Below are positions 26,492 through 36,413 of a stretch of DNA of 47,162 nucleotides, piece by piece. The stretch covers positions 1 through 47,162 of the forward strand of contig CAYFVM010000013.1 in the NCBI GenBank assembly GCA_964346725.1. The letters run 5' to 3'. The position numbers and the translations under genes are program-made. The notes under the pieces were generated by a model, which saw nothing but the letters and a program-made list of their open reading frames with translations, searched no databases and was not told the DNA's origin. Numbering within the stretch: position 1 is the stretch's first letter; the number at the start of each line of letters is the position of its first letter. Source of the DNA: UBA1715 sp964346725. GTDB taxonomy: Bacteria > Bacteroidota > Bacteroidia > Bacteroidales > UBA1715.

Positions 26492-26621
26492 CAGCATTTC
26501 CTTTTTTATTAAAAAAGTATCAATTTTAAGTCCATAATTGCAAAAAAATCCTTTGCTTTGTAATGCAAAAGTGAAAATCTTACTCTTTTCATTTGCAAAT
26601 GTTTAACTTAATAAAAAAATT

Positions 26622-28097
26622 ATGGCAAATTATTTTAATGAAATTCCATTCCGCACCAAATTGGCAGAACTTGGAAAATGCGACTTCATGGACCGTTCTG
26701 AATTTGTAAACGGTTGCAACTATTTAAAAGGTAAAAAAGTAGTTATATTAGGTTGTGGAGCACAAGGTTTGAACCAAGGATTAAACATGAGAGACAGCGG
26801 TTTGGACGTTTCTTATGCGTTGCGTCAAGAAGCGATTGACCAAAAAAGACAATCGTGGAAAAACGCTACAGAAAACGGTTTCAAAGTAGGCACCTTTGAA
26901 GAATTAGTACCAACTGCCGACCTCATTCTAAACCTTACTCCAGATAAACAACATTCTCCTGTACTTAAGAAAGCAATGCCTCTTATGAAAAAAGGTGCTT
27001 GTCTTTCATATTCTCACGGATTCAATATTGTAGAAGAAGGAATGCAAATTAGACCTGATATCACTGTTATCATGGTAGCTCCAAAATGTCCGGGAACTGA
27101 AGTTCGTGCAGAATATGTACGCGGTTTCGGTGTTCCTTGCTTGTTGGCTGTTCACCGTACAAATGATCCTAATGGTGATGGTATGGAAATAGCAAAAGCA
27201 TACGTTTCTGCTATTGGTGGAGATCGTGCTGGTGTCCTTTCTTCTTCATTTGTAGCTGAAGTAAAATCTGACCTTATGGGTGAGCAAACAATCCTTTGCG
27301 GTATGTTGCAAACAGGTTCTTTGCTTTGCTTCGACAAAATGGTAGAAAAAGGCATCAACCCTAATTGGGCAGCTAAATTCATTCAATACGGATGGGAAAC
27401 AATTACAGAAGCTTTGAAAATGGGCGGTATCACCAATATGATTGACCGTTTGTCAAATCCTGCTAAATTGAAAGCATTCTATTTAGCTGAAGATATGAAA
27501 GAAATCATGCGTCCATTGTATCGTAAACACATGGCTGACATTATTTCCGGAGATTTCTCAAAAACAATGATGGAAGACTGGGCTAACGGAGACAAAAAAT
27601 TGTTGACTTGGCGAGAAGAAACAGGAAAAACTGCTTTCGAAACAACTCCTATCTCAAAAGATGAAATCACTGAGCAAGAATTCTTCGATAAAGGAACCTT
27701 AATGATTGCTATGGTTAAAGCTGGCGTTGAATTAGCTTTTGAATCAATGACAGAATCAGGCATCAAACCTGAATCAGCATACTACGAATCATTACACGAA
27801 GTTCCATTGATTGCCAACACCATTGCACGCAAGAAATTGTATGAAATGAACAAGGTAATCTCTGATACTGCTGAATATGGTTGCTATTTGTTCGCAAATG
27901 CCTGTGGGCCATTATTGAAAGAATTCATGAGCAAAATTGATACCGACGTTATTGGTAAAGATTACAACGCAGGAAAAGATGGTCATGTTGACAACATGGA
28001 ATTAGTTCGCGTAAATGCTGAAATTCGTTACCACGACATTGAAGTTGTTGGTGAAGAACTTCGTGCACACATGACAGAAATGAAAGAAATTATTTAG
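26622..28097 (+). CDS. ilvC: Ketol-acid reductoisomerase, long class II form
   Basis: A 491-residue enzyme of valine, leucine and isoleucine synthesis that isomerises and reduces acetohydroxy acids with NADPH and magnesium. The Rossmann motif is GCGAQGLNQGLN (about residues 44-55). The length and the duplicated helical C-terminal region identify the long class II enzyme, like that of E. coli. Many Bacteroides species have, to my recollection, the short class I form. No other ilv gene is adjacent. It is monocistronic and followed by a strong terminator. Confidence 0.97.
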   Translation: MANYFNEIPFRTKLAELGKCDFMDRSEFVNGCNYLKGKKVVILGCGAQGLNQGLNMRDSGLDVSYALRQEAIDQKRQSWKNATENGFKVGTFEELVPTADLILNLTPDKQHSPVLKKAMPLMKKGACLSYSHGFNIVEEGMQIRPDITVIMVAPKCPGTEVRAEYVRGFGVPCLLAVHRTNDPNGDGMEIAKAYVSAIGGDRAGVLSSSFVAEVKSDLMGEQTILCGMLQTGSLLCFDKMVEKGINPNWAAKFIQYGWETITEALKMGGITNMIDRLSNPAKLKAFYLAEDMKEIMRPLYRKHMADIISGDFSKTMMEDWANGDKKLLTWREETGKTAFETTPISKDEITEQEFFDKGTLMIAMVKAGVELAFESMTESGIKPESAYYESLHEVPLIANTIARKKLYEMNKVISDTAEYGCYLFANACGPLLKEFMSKIDTDVIGKDYNAGKDGHVDNMELVRVNAEIRYHDIEVVGEELRAHMTEMKEII

Positions 28098-28117
28098 TAT
28101 TTTACTTTATATTCTCA

Positions 28118-28151
28118 AAAGCCTGTGGGAGAAATTCCACAGGCTTTTTTT
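28118..28151 (+). terminator. Intrinsic terminator of ilvC
   Basis: The GC-rich stem gcctgtgg (28121-28128) pairs with ccacaggc (28137-28144). It is extended on both sides, closed by a GAAA tetraloop, and followed by a T-run. Confidence 0.92.
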
Positions 28152-28164
28152 ATGCATAAAATCA

Positions 28165-28196
28165 TTGTGATTTTTTAATTGAAATTTCTACTTTTG
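28165..28196 (+). promoter_or_regulatory. Promoter of the cstA unit
   Basis: TTG at 28165-28167 and TACTTTTG at 28189-28196 are separated by 21 nt. The -7 box ends 21 nt before the cstA ATG. Confidence 0.6.
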
Positions 28197-28217
28197 CCTG
28201 AAAAATAAATTAAGACC

Positions 28218-29654
28218 ATGGTAACGTTTATAGTAGCAATAATAGCCCTTATTTTGGGGTATATTTTTTATGGTGCTTTTATTGAAAAAGTATTCGGCAT
28301 TGACAACAATCGCCTTACTCCCGCCTACACAAAACAAGATGGCGTTGACTACATTCCAATGCCTCTTTGGAAAGTTTTCTTAATTCAATTTCTCAACATT
28401 GCTGGCACAGGCCCTATTTTTGGAGCCATTGGCGGTATTCTCTTTGGCCCTGCAGCCTATTTGTGGATAGTATTGGGTTGCATTTTCGGTGGCGCAGTAC
28501 ATGACTTTATGTCGGGAATGATTTCATTGAGAAAAGATGGTGCGTCATTACCTGAAATCGTTGGTGAGGAACTTGGTATTGGCGTACGACAAGTAATGCG
28601 TGCTTTTTCTCTTATACTTATGATAATGGTAGGTGCCGTGTTTGTAACTACTCCGGCCGGATTACTTGAAGTTTTAACTCCTACCAACGGTTTTTGGGGA
28701 AGCGCTCTCTTTTGGAGCTTCATTATCTTTCTTTATTACATCATGGCCACCTTGTTGCCTATTGACGCTTTGATTGGAAGGATTTACCCAATCTTTGGTG
28801 CAGCTCTTTTGTTTATGGCTGCAGGTGTTTTTATTGGGATATTTATGAATAAAGGCAACATGCCTGAAATTACCGAAGCCTTCACATCCCATCACCCCAA
28901 AGGATTACCAATTTTCCCTTTCTTATTCATAACCATTGCATGTGGCGCGATTAGCGGTTTCCATGCAACGCAAAGTCCAATGATGGCGCGTTGTATTAAA
29001 AAAGAAAAATACGGCCGTATAGCATTCTATGGTGCTATGATTACCGAAGGATTTATTGCTCTTATATGGGCTGCCGCTGCTATTAAATATGCAAACGGAA
29101 GCTCCGAAAATTTAGCACAAACAATGAATAACAATCCTGCTAATATTGTAAATTTCATCTGCAACGATTGGATGGGACGTGCGGGTGCTATCCTTGCTAT
29201 ATTGGGCGTGGTTGCCGCTCCTATCACTTCGGGGGATACGGCTTTCCGTTCTGCTCGATTAATTACCGCCGATTTTCTTCATTTTTCTCAAGATAAAATT
29301 TGGAAACGTTTAATTATTTCAGTGCCATTGTTTCTTGCATCCGGAGTATTAATGATGATTAATTTCGATGTTCTTTGGCGTTACTTTGGTTGGTTCAACC
29401 AAACATTATCAATTTTTACCTTATGGGCTATAACAGTCTATTTATACCGACACGGAAAATTCTTTTATATTTCGTTAGTCCCTGCAATTTTTATGACGGC
29501 CGTTTGTAGCACATATATACTCATGTCTCCTGAAGGACTTGGACTTTCAGCCACATTAGGATACCCTATCGGAGCAATTTTTACGGCGCTATTGTCTATC
29601 GTTTCTATTGTTTATATGTGTAAAAAAGGAACTCCTAACATCGTAGAAGAATGA
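28218..29654 (+). CDS. cstA: Carbon starvation protein CstA family transporter (short form)
   Basis: A 478-residue polytopic membrane protein with about 12-13 hydrophobic segments. Family blocks are IPMPLWKVFLIQFLNIAGTGPIFGAIGG, GAVHDFMSGMISLR, and the SGDTAFRSARL block. CstA proteins import peptides or pyruvate during carbon limitation. This is the short form found in many anaerobes; the E. coli protein has about 700 residues. Its stop overlaps the start of the HAD gene (ATGA) and the UvrA paralogue follows, so the three are a probable operon with no obvious shared theme. Confidence 0.93.
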   Translation: MVTFIVAIIALILGYIFYGAFIEKVFGIDNNRLTPAYTKQDGVDYIPMPLWKVFLIQFLNIAGTGPIFGAIGGILFGPAAYLWIVLGCIFGGAVHDFMSGMISLRKDGASLPEIVGEELGIGVRQVMRAFSLILMIMVGAVFVTTPAGLLEVLTPTNGFWGSALFWSFIIFLYYIMATLLPIDALIGRIYPIFGAALLFMAAGVFIGIFMNKGNMPEITEAFTSHHPKGLPIFPFLFITIACGAISGFHATQSPMMARCIKKEKYGRIAFYGAMITEGFIALIWAAAAIKYANGSSENLAQTMNNNPANIVNFICNDWMGRAGAILAILGVVAAPITSGDTAFRSARLITADFLHFSQDKIWKRLIISVPLFLASGVLMMINFDVLWRYFGWFNQTLSIFTLWAITVYLYRHGKFFYISLVPAIFMTAVCSTYILMSPEGLGLSATLGYPIGAIFTALLSIVSIVYMCKKGTPNIVEE

Positions 29655-30379
29655 CAGATTTTCAATCATCGATAGAAACATATCTCCAGAACACCGGATT
29701 CAAAAAGTTTCAACCTAAAGCCTTCTTGTTCGATATGGACGGGGTTCTTTTTGATTCTATGCCGTTTCATGCGATAGCATGGAAACAAGCGCTTGGCAAT
29801 GTAGGAGTAACTTTTGACGAGATCGATGCGTACAGAAACGAAGGCAGAACAGGAAAAACTACGGTAAACGAAGTTTTCACAAAACAACTGAATCGCGAGG
29901 CTACCGAAGAAGAAATTCAAAACATTTATAAAGACAAAGCAAATATTTTCTGTTCTATTTCCAAAACGATTCCTTTGCCGTATGCAAAAGAAGTCCTTAC
30001 TCTTTTGCATACGCACAATAAAAAAATCGTATTGGTTACCGGTAGCGGACAAAAAAGCCTTATTTATAAACTCAATGAGGTGTATCCATCAATATTTTCT
30101 CCTGAAAACATGGTTACCTCTTTCGATGTAAAATATGGGAAACCACACCCGGAGCCATACCTTATGGCTCTACAGAAAGCAAACGTACAACCATACGAAG
30201 CGGTTGTGATAGAAAATGCCCCACTTGGTGTACGTGCAGGTGTTGATGCTCAAATTTATACTGTAGCATTGAATACAGGGATTTTAGCAAATGATGAATT
30301 GGCTGCCGAAGGTGCAAATGTCGTACTTCCTTCGATGAAGGATTTTTACGAAAAACTTCCGCAGCTTTTATCTCTATAA
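29651..30379 (+). CDS. HAD-family phosphatase, beta-phosphoglucomutase-like
   Basis: A 242-residue HAD hydrolase with motif I FDMDGVLFDSMP (nucleophile D28, acid/base D30), motif II VTGSGQ, motif III KYGKPHPEPY and motif IV VIENAPLGVRAG. The helical cap and the FDMDGVL and GKPHPEPY blocks place it near beta-phosphoglucomutase and small-sugar phosphatases. In motif IV an Asn replaces the usual Asp (IENA rather than VEDS). The substrate is not predictable. It overlaps cstA by 4 nt and lies 2 nt before the UvrA paralogue. Confidence 0.85.
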   Translation: MTDFQSSIETYLQNTGFKKFQPKAFLFDMDGVLFDSMPFHAIAWKQALGNVGVTFDEIDAYRNEGRTGKTTVNEVFTKQLNREATEEEIQNIYKDKANIFCSISKTIPLPYAKEVLTLLHTHNKKIVLVTGSGQKSLIYKLNEVYPSIFSPENMVTSFDVKYGKPHPEPYLMALQKANVQPYEAVVIENAPLGVRAGVDAQIYTVALNTGILANDELAAEGANVVLPSMKDFYEKLPQLLSL

Positions 30380-30381
30380 GT

Positions 30382-32357
30382 ATGCAAGAGTTTATCGAAA
30401 TTAGCGGAGCTACTGAAAACAATCTAAAGAATGTTTCGGTATTAATTCCTAAAAAACAAATTACCGTTATTACCGGTATTTCCGGCTCAGGAAAATCTTC
30501 GTTAGTTCTTGATACTATTGCAGCAAAATCTCGCAGAGAATTAAACGATACCTTTCCGTCGTTTGTGCAACAATATTTGCCCAAATACGGACGTCCGCAT
30601 GTTGACCGCATTGAAAATTTGCCGATTGCTATCGTAATTGAACAACGCAAACCGGACACAAATTCTCGTTCAACAGTTGGCACCTACACCGACATTTACG
30701 CTTTGCTTCGCCTGCTCTTTTCGCGCCTAGGAAAACCTTTTGTCGGATATTCCGATGTATTTTCGTTCAATCACCCCATGGGTAGTTGTCCACGGTGTGC
30801 GGGTTTGGGAGAAATTCGCGAACTTGATATTTATAAATTAGTTGACTTCAATAAATCGCTCAACGACGAAGACACTATTCACTACATTGCTTTTGGCAAA
30901 GGTGGCTGGCGCTGGATTCGCTACGCACACAGCGGTTTGTTCGATTTGGATAAAAAAATTAAAGACTATTCTCCTAAAGAACTTGAGTTGTTTCTCAACT
31001 CGCCTCAAATTCGGTTGAAAAATCCTCCAAAAAACTGGCCTAAGAGTGCAAAATACGAAGGATTAATTCCCCGCATGTACAGAAGCATCATCAACTCGGA
31101 AGAAGGCTTGCTCCACAGCAAAGTGCTCGACCCTATGTTGCACATGGGCACCTGCCCCGACTGTGGCGGTTCGCGCCTGAACAGCTCCATTCTTTCGTGC
31201 AAAGTTGATGGGAAAAACATTGCTGACATTTGCGCCATGTCTATTTCAAATGCAAAAGCATGGATGCAAACGCTCAACGAACCGTTGGCTCAAGACATAA
31301 AACATAACACCATAGAACGACTTACCGCTTTGGAAGAAATCGGACTAGGGTATCTCACCCTTGACCGAGCCATTGGCACGCTTTCGGGTGGCGAAGCACA
31401 ACGGTGCAAGATTGCAAAATATATAAACTCATCTCTTTCTGATGTTTTGTACATACTTGACGAACCAAGTGTGGGACTGCACAATCACGATATTTTGCTT
31501 ATGCAAAAATCTGTGCAAAAACTGAAACAACACGGTAATACGGTTATTTTGGTTGAGCACCACAAAGACATGATTCAGATAGCCGACCACATTATAGATA
31601 TGGGTCCTGGAGCCGGCGCTGAAGGTGGAACAATTATGTTTGAAGGCAGTTATGCCGAATTGCTCAAAAGTAATACGCTTACCGGCACCATGATCAATGC
31701 TTCAAAGAAACTCAAAGACACGTTCCGCACACCAAACAATTGGTTTGCTCTGGAACATGCCACGACACATAACCTCAAAGATGTTTCCGTACAACTCCCG
31801 TTGGGCGTGATGACCGTAATAGCAGGCGTTGCAGGTTCGGGAAAATCATCGCTGATGGAAGCATTCCGCCAACAATATCCGCAACCGGAAGACATTGTCT
31901 ATATCAGTCAGAAAAATATTGGCATAAGTTTGCGTTCTACCCCGGCAACCTATATGGACGTGGCAAACGAGTTGCGCAAAATATTTGCAAAAACAAACAA
32001 ATGCAAAGCCGAATTATTTTCATTCAACGGCAAAGGTGGTTGCCCCGTCTGTCAAGGGAAAGGAGTAATAGTATCCGACATGGCGTTTATGGATTCCATA
32101 GAAACCGTGTGCGAAGCATGTGGCGGTTTGCGCTACTCCAATGATGTACTCCAATTCAAACTCAAAAATCTGAACATTGCGCAAATAATGGATTTGAGTG
32201 CACAAAAAGCCTACGAACTTTTTGCCGGCACTATTATCGCTGAAAAGCTTGAACCACTCCTCAAAACAGGATTGGGATATATTCACTTAAATCAATCACT
32301 TTCAACACTTTCGGGTGGTGAGCTCCAACGCATCAAATTGGCATCATTTCTCCGTGA
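30382..32357 (+). CDS. UvrA paralogue (class II, without UvrB-binding domain), 3' end lost in gap
   Basis: Partial; 658 codons are visible before the N run. The protein has two ABC ATPase halves. The first has Walker A GISGSGKSS (32-40), a zinc-finger pair (CPRCAG and CPDCGG), signature LSGGEAQR and Walker B ILDEPSVGLH. The second has Walker A GVAGSGKSS, zinc cysteines CPVCQG and CEACGG, and signature LSGGELQR. The second Walker B and the last 80 or so residues fall in the gap. True UvrA has about 940 residues with UvrB-binding and insertion domains; this one is shorter and lacks the UvrB-binding domain, as in UvrA2 proteins linked to tolerance of DNA-binding drugs. It is the third gene of the cstA unit. 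Confidence 0.88.
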
Positions 32358-32457
32358 NNNNNNNNNNNNNNNNNNNNNNNNNNNNNNNNNNNNNNNNNNN
32401 NNNNNNNNNNNNNNNNNNNNNNNNNNNNNNNNNNNNNNNNNNNNNNNNNNNNNNNNN
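32358..32457. other. Assembly gap (100 Ns)
   Basis: Exactly 100 Ns, the conventional filler for a scaffold gap of unknown length. The real gap must hold at least the C-terminal end of the UvrA paralogue, an intergenic region and the first codons of fba, so it is almost certainly longer than 100 bp. An open frame read across the Ns is spurious. Confidence 0.98.
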
Positions 32458-33437
32458 TTGGATTGGTAAACACAAAAGAAATGTTTGCCAAAGCAGTAAA
32501 AGGCGGATATGCTATCCCTGCATTCAACTTCAACAACATGGAACAAATGCAAGCCATCATCATGGCATCGGCTGAAACAAAATCACCGGTTATTTTGCAA
32601 GTTTCTAAAGGTGCACGTAATTATGCAAATCAAACATTATTGCGTTACATGGCAGAAGGTGCTGTAGAATATGCAAAAGAATTAGGTTGGGCAAAACCAC
32701 AAATCGTTCTTCACTTGGATCACGGAGATAGCTTTGAAGTATGCAAAAGCTGTATCGACATGGGATTCTCATCAGTTATGATCGATGGTTCATCTCTTCC
32801 TTATGACGAAAACGTTGCTCTTACAAAGAAAGTTGTTGACTATGCTCACCAATTCGATGTAACTGTAGAAGGAGAACTTGGAGTACTTGCAGGTGTTGAA
32901 GACGAAGTTCAAGCTGAAGAATCACACTATACAAAACCAGAAGAAGTAATCGACTTCACAAGCAAAACAGGCGTTGATAGCTTGGCTATTTCAATTGGTA
33001 CATCTCACGGTGCATACAAATTCAAACCTGAACAATGTACTCGTAATGCAGAAGGTAAATTAGTTCCTCCTCCATTGGCATTCGACGTACTTAGCGAAAT
33101 CGAAAAGAAACTTCCTGGATTCCCTATCGTTCTTCACGGATCTTCATCAGTTCCTCAAGAAGAAGTTGATACAATCAACAAATTCGGTGGTAAACTTCCA
33201 GATGCAGTTGGTATTCCAGAAGAACAACTTCGCGAAGCTGCAAAATCAGCTGTTTGCAAAATCAACATTGACTCTGATAGCCGTTTAGCTATGACTGCTG
33301 CTATCCGTCAAACATTTGCTGAAAAACCAGGAGAATTCGATCCTCGTAAATATCTTGGTCCAGCTCGTGACAACATGAAAAAATTGTACATCCACAAGAT
33401 TAAAGAAGTTCTTGGATCTAACGGAAAAGCAGAATAA
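32458..33437 (+). CDS. fba: Class II fructose-bisphosphate aldolase, 5' end lost in gap
   Basis: Partial at the 5' end. The first readable codons are GGA TTG GTA AAC ACA (G-L-V-N-T), in frame with KEMFAKAVKGGYAIPAFNFNN. From memory, Bacteroidota aldolases begin with about ten residues before LGLVNT, so the true start is in the gap; the TTG at 32463 is an internal leucine, not a start. Zinc and substrate motifs are present: HLDHGDS, GELGVLAGVEDEVQAEES, SIGTSHGAYK, and LHGSSSVP. The enzyme splits or forms fructose-1,6-bisphosphate in glycolysis. Codon usage is smoother and more GC-balanced than its neighbours, as expected for a highly expressed gene. A strong terminator follows. Confidence 0.94.
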
Positions 33438-33460
33438 TTTTTTGATGTTCACAATACAAT

Positions 33461-33494
33461 GAAAGGCTGTGATTTGTTGCAGCCTTTCTTTTTT
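33461..33494 (+). terminator. Intrinsic terminator of fba
   Basis: gaaaggctg (33461-33469) pairs with cagcctttc (33480-33488) around a short loop, followed by TTTTTT. Confidence 0.92.
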
Positions 33495-33507
33495 ACACAC
33501 ATTCTCT

Positions 33508-34797
33508 ATGCAATCTGTAAACATCATCACACTTGGTTGTTCCAAAAACACAGTTGATTCCGAGCATCTTGCTCGTCAACTGCAAGCACTAAATTACAAA
33601 CTGTATTTCGACTCCGAAACGTTTGCCGATATAGTGATTATCAACACGTGCGGGTTTATACACGATGCCAAACAGGAATCCATCAACACCATTCTGAATG
33701 CCGTTCAAGCCAAAGAATGCGGAAAAATCAAGAAACTCTACGTGATGGGATGCTTATCGCAACGCTATGCTGATGATTTGCGTGCGGAAATTCCCGAAGT
33801 TGATTCATACTTCGGTGCTCGTGGCTATGACGATATTTTACAAGAATTGCAACTAGAGAAAAAAACTGAATTAGACCAAGAACGCGTAATTACAACACCG
33901 TCGCACTTGGCGTATTTGAAATTAGCAGAAGGATGCAATAGAACGTGTGCCTACTGCGCTATTCCTACTATTCGTGGGAAATACACGTCTGAAACTATTG
34001 AAAACCTCACCAAAGAGGCTTCGTTTTTGGCAGCTCACGGAGTTAAAGAACTTTCGCTTATAGCACAAGATTTATCGTTTTTCGGCTACGATATTTACAA
34101 ACGAAATGTGCTTGCCGAATTACTTGAAAAACTGCAACCTATTGAAGGTTTGGAATGGATTCGCCTCCACTATTTGTATCCCAACAATTTCCCGTTGGAA
34201 GTTCTCGATTCCATAAACAATCTCTCAAAAGTTTGCCACTACATTGACATTCCCTTCCAACACGCATCAGACAAGGTTTTGACTAAAATGCGCCGTTTCT
34301 TCACGGAAAAAGAAACCTGGGAGTTGATGGATACCATCAAAACAAAAGTGCCTGACATTGCCCTCCGCACATCACTGATTGTGGGACATCCGGGCGAAAC
34401 GGAAAAAGAATTTCAAAAGCTGGTTGATTTTGTGCAACAAGCACAATTTGACCGCCTTGGCGTTTTTACCTATTCTCACGAAGAAGGAACTTACGCCGGC
34501 GAAAACTATCGCAACTCAATTCCCGAAAAGGTAAAGCAAGAACGTCAGGAGATTATCATGAATATGCAACAAGACATTTCGTTGGCAAAGAATACCGAAA
34601 AAATCGGTAAAACGTTCAAGGTGCTCATTGACCGCAAAGAAGACAACGGATTTGTTGGCCGTACCCAATACGACGCGTATGAAGTGGACAATGAAGTTTT
34701 GGTAACAAACGCTAACCTCAAAGTGGGACAATTCTATACTGTAAAAATTACCGAAGCCGACACCTACGATTTGACGGGAACGGTGGTGGAACAATAG
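33508..34797 (+). CDS. rimO: Ribosomal protein S12 methylthiotransferase RimO
   Basis: A 429-residue radical SAM enzyme that adds a methylthio group to an aspartate of ribosomal protein S12. I chose the ATG at 33508; an in-frame TTG upstream lies inside the fba terminator. The N-terminal cluster cysteines are C11 (LGCSKN), C48 (NTCGF) and C82 (MGCLSQ). The radical SAM triad is C143, C147 and C150 (GCNRTCAYC). The C-terminal TRAM domain is present. The AIPTIRGKY and RDLSFFG-like blocks separate RimO from MiaB. It converges on the repeat-protein gene with a 10-nt gap. Confidence 0.95.
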   Translation: MQSVNIITLGCSKNTVDSEHLARQLQALNYKLYFDSETFADIVIINTCGFIHDAKQESINTILNAVQAKECGKIKKLYVMGCLSQRYADDLRAEIPEVDSYFGARGYDDILQELQLEKKTELDQERVITTPSHLAYLKLAEGCNRTCAYCAIPTIRGKYTSETIENLTKEASFLAAHGVKELSLIAQDLSFFGYDIYKRNVLAELLEKLQPIEGLEWIRLHYLYPNNFPLEVLDSINNLSKVCHYIDIPFQHASDKVLTKMRRFFTEKETWELMDTIKTKVPDIALRTSLIVGHPGETEKEFQKLVDFVQQAQFDRLGVFTYSHEEGTYAGENYRNSIPEKVKQERQEIIMNMQQDISLAKNTEKIGKTFKVLIDRKEDNGFVGRTQYDAYEVDNEVLVTNANLKVGQFYTVKITEADTYDLTGTVVEQ

Positions 34798-34807
34798 GAA
34801 TGTATCC

Positions 34808-35161
34808 TTAAAAACCGGGGAACGACTCTACAAGTTTTACTTCCAAGTCAGGAAAAGATTCCACAATTTGCACTCGCACATCGGGAAAGGCGTCTACTAA
34901 TTGAACCTCTCCGCAATCATCGGGGAAACTATTCACCAATTGCACATCTATGTCTGCAAATGCGTCAACAAGTTTTACTGTAAAATCAGGGAACGCATCT
35001 ACAATCTGAACCTTGCCATATAGAGGAAAGACGCGTCCGTCTTTGGTAAGAGTGCAATTTTTGGTATCAATACTGACATTGTGAATGCTTTTAGCATCAA
35101 AGGCAAACGGCTGCACTACCGCTTGCAATAGGAATATGAAAAGTAACAATAGTTTTTTCAC
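34808..35161 (-). CDS. Small secreted protein with six 11-residue VxxVxxFPD repeats, possible 7(1)-knot family
   Basis: A 117-residue protein with a GTG start (MKKLLLLFIF signal peptide, cut near residue 20). Residues 51-117 are six near-identical units: VQIVDAFPDFT, VKLVDAFADID, VQLVNSFPDDCGE, VQLVDAFPDVR, VQIVESFPDLE and VKLVESFPGF. The period is 11 residues, with a 2-residue insertion in the third. Cysteines C36 and C83 could form a disulfide. The units differ at the DNA level, so this is old selected repetition, not a recent tandem duplication. I recall a Pfam family of such repeats named for a 7(1) septoil knot; membership is from memory. It lies just past the terminator of the alcohol dehydrogenase gene and may depend on read-through. 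Function unknown. Confidence 0.8.
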   Translation of the reverse strand: MKKLLLLFIFLLQAVVQPFAFDAKSIHNVSIDTKNCTLTKDGRVFPLYGKVQIVDAFPDFTVKLVDAFADIDVQLVNSFPDDCGEVQLVDAFPDVRVQIVESFPDLEVKLVESFPGF

Positions 35162-35187
35162 AATATCGAATTTTGGGAGGTTTATTT

Positions 35188-35237
35188 AAAAACCCCACTA
35201 AAACAACGCATTCTTGAAAAACGTCGTCTTAGTGGAG
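35188..35237 (-). terminator. Terminator after the alcohol dehydrogenase, ahead of the repeat protein
   Basis: In minus-strand RNA, ctccactaagacgacg (plus 35222-35237) pairs with the segment at plus 35193-35208 through G-C, A-U and several G-U pairs, and is followed by TTTTT (plus 35188-35192). The G-U pairs exist only on this strand, which fixes its direction. It ends 26 nt before the next start codon, so it could also act as an attenuator. Confidence 0.8.
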
Positions 35238-35246
35238 TATTTTTTG

Positions 35247-36413
35247 CTATAATGCAAGTCGGTATATGTTTGTAACATCTTGCGCCGACAAATGCACGAA
35301 TCCCCCGGTAGTACCATCACCGATACCGAAATTCTTAACCAAGGTAGGAATATCTTCTTCGCGAGCGCCTAGTTCGGCAAACGTAAGAGGCATACCTATT
35401 GATTTGAGGAATTGTTTGAATGCTGCAATACCTTCTTCGGCCGTCTTTTTCGGATTTGAGAAGTCCATTTTGCAATTCCAAATACGGCAAGCCATTTGTG
35501 CAAAACGCATCACATCGTGATTCATTACATACGTCATCCAAGTGGGCATAATAACTGCCAATCCTGCTCCGTGCGCACAATCGTACAAAGCAGAAAGTTC
35601 GTGTTCTATACCATGGCTGTTCCAATCTTGGTCTCGCCCCACGCCTACTATATTATTATGTGCAACCATTCCTGCCCACATAATATTGGCACGAGCTTCG
35701 TAATCGTTAGGATTTGCAATCACTTTCGGCGTTTCGTTAATCATGGCAAGCAACACCGCCTCGCACAAACGATCGGTCGTTTCTACATTTTTAGTATTGG
35801 TAAAATACCGTTCAAACACGTGAGCCATAATGTCGGTAGCACCGCATGCAGTTTGATATGCCGGCAATGTTGTGGTCAAAGCAGGATTCAAAACAGAAAA
35901 CTTAGGACGAATACATTCTCCCGAAGCTCCACGTTTCAACATTCCTTCTTCTTTTGTTACAACAGAATCACCAGAGCCTTCACTTCCGGCTGCAGCAATC
36001 GTCAAAACGGTACCAAGAGGCAAGGCTGTTTGTGGTGATTTTCCTGAATAAAAATCCCAAAAATCGCCATCATACGGCACTCCCATAGCAATTGCTTTTG
36101 ATGAATCAATGGAAGAACCGCCACCCAATGCTAAAATAAAATCAACGTTTTCTTTTCTACAAAGTTCAATGCCTTCGTACACTTTAGAATCGCGAGGATT
36201 TGGACGAACACCGCCCAATTCGCAAAACTCCACACCGGCTTCTTTAAGCGCTGTTTTAACTGCGTCGAGCAAACCTGAGCGAACTACTGAACCGCCTCCA
36301 TAGTGAAGCAATACTTTTGTTCCGCCAAATTCTTTAACCAATGAACCACAACTTTTCTCTGAATCGCATCCGAACACGAATTTCGTCGGACTATAAAAAG
36401 TGAAATTTTCCAT
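35247..36413 (-). CDS. Iron-containing alcohol dehydrogenase
   Basis: A 388-residue group III (iron-dependent) alcohol dehydrogenase, closest in layout to the NADP-dependent butanol dehydrogenase/YqhD branch. The nucleotide-binding motif is GGGSSIDSSKAIAMG (about residues 96-110). Metal ligands are an Asp in GATDIMAH with its His, and the two histidines in SHGIEHELSALYDCAHG. It reduces or oxidises aldehydes and alcohols, with a likely role in redox balance during fermentation or in detoxifying aldehydes. It follows the thioesterase gene by 64 nt and has a terminator downstream. Confidence 0.92.
   Translation of the reverse strand: MENFTFYSPTKFVFGCDSEKSCGSLVKEFGGTKVLLHYGGGSVVRSGLLDAVKTALKEAGVEFCELGGVRPNPRDSKVYEGIELCRKENVDFILALGGGSSIDSSKAIAMGVPYDGDFWDFYSGKSPQTALPLGTVLTIAAAGSEGSGDSVVTKEEGMLKRGASGECIRPKFSVLNPALTTTLPAYQTACGATDIMAHVFERYFTNTKNVETTDRLCEAVLLAMINETPKVIANPNDYEARANIMWAGMVAHNNIVGVGRDQDWNSHGIEHELSALYDCAHGAGLAVIMPTWMTYVMNHDVMRFAQMACRIWNCKMDFSNPKKTAEEGIAAFKQFLKSIGMPLTFAELGAREEDIPTLVKNFGIGDGTTGGFVHLSAQDVTNIYRLAL

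Noticed and set aside
32315..32575. Open frames reading through the N run on both strands
   Set aside because: They exist only because Ns were translated; the flanking pieces belong to the UvrA paralogue and fba.
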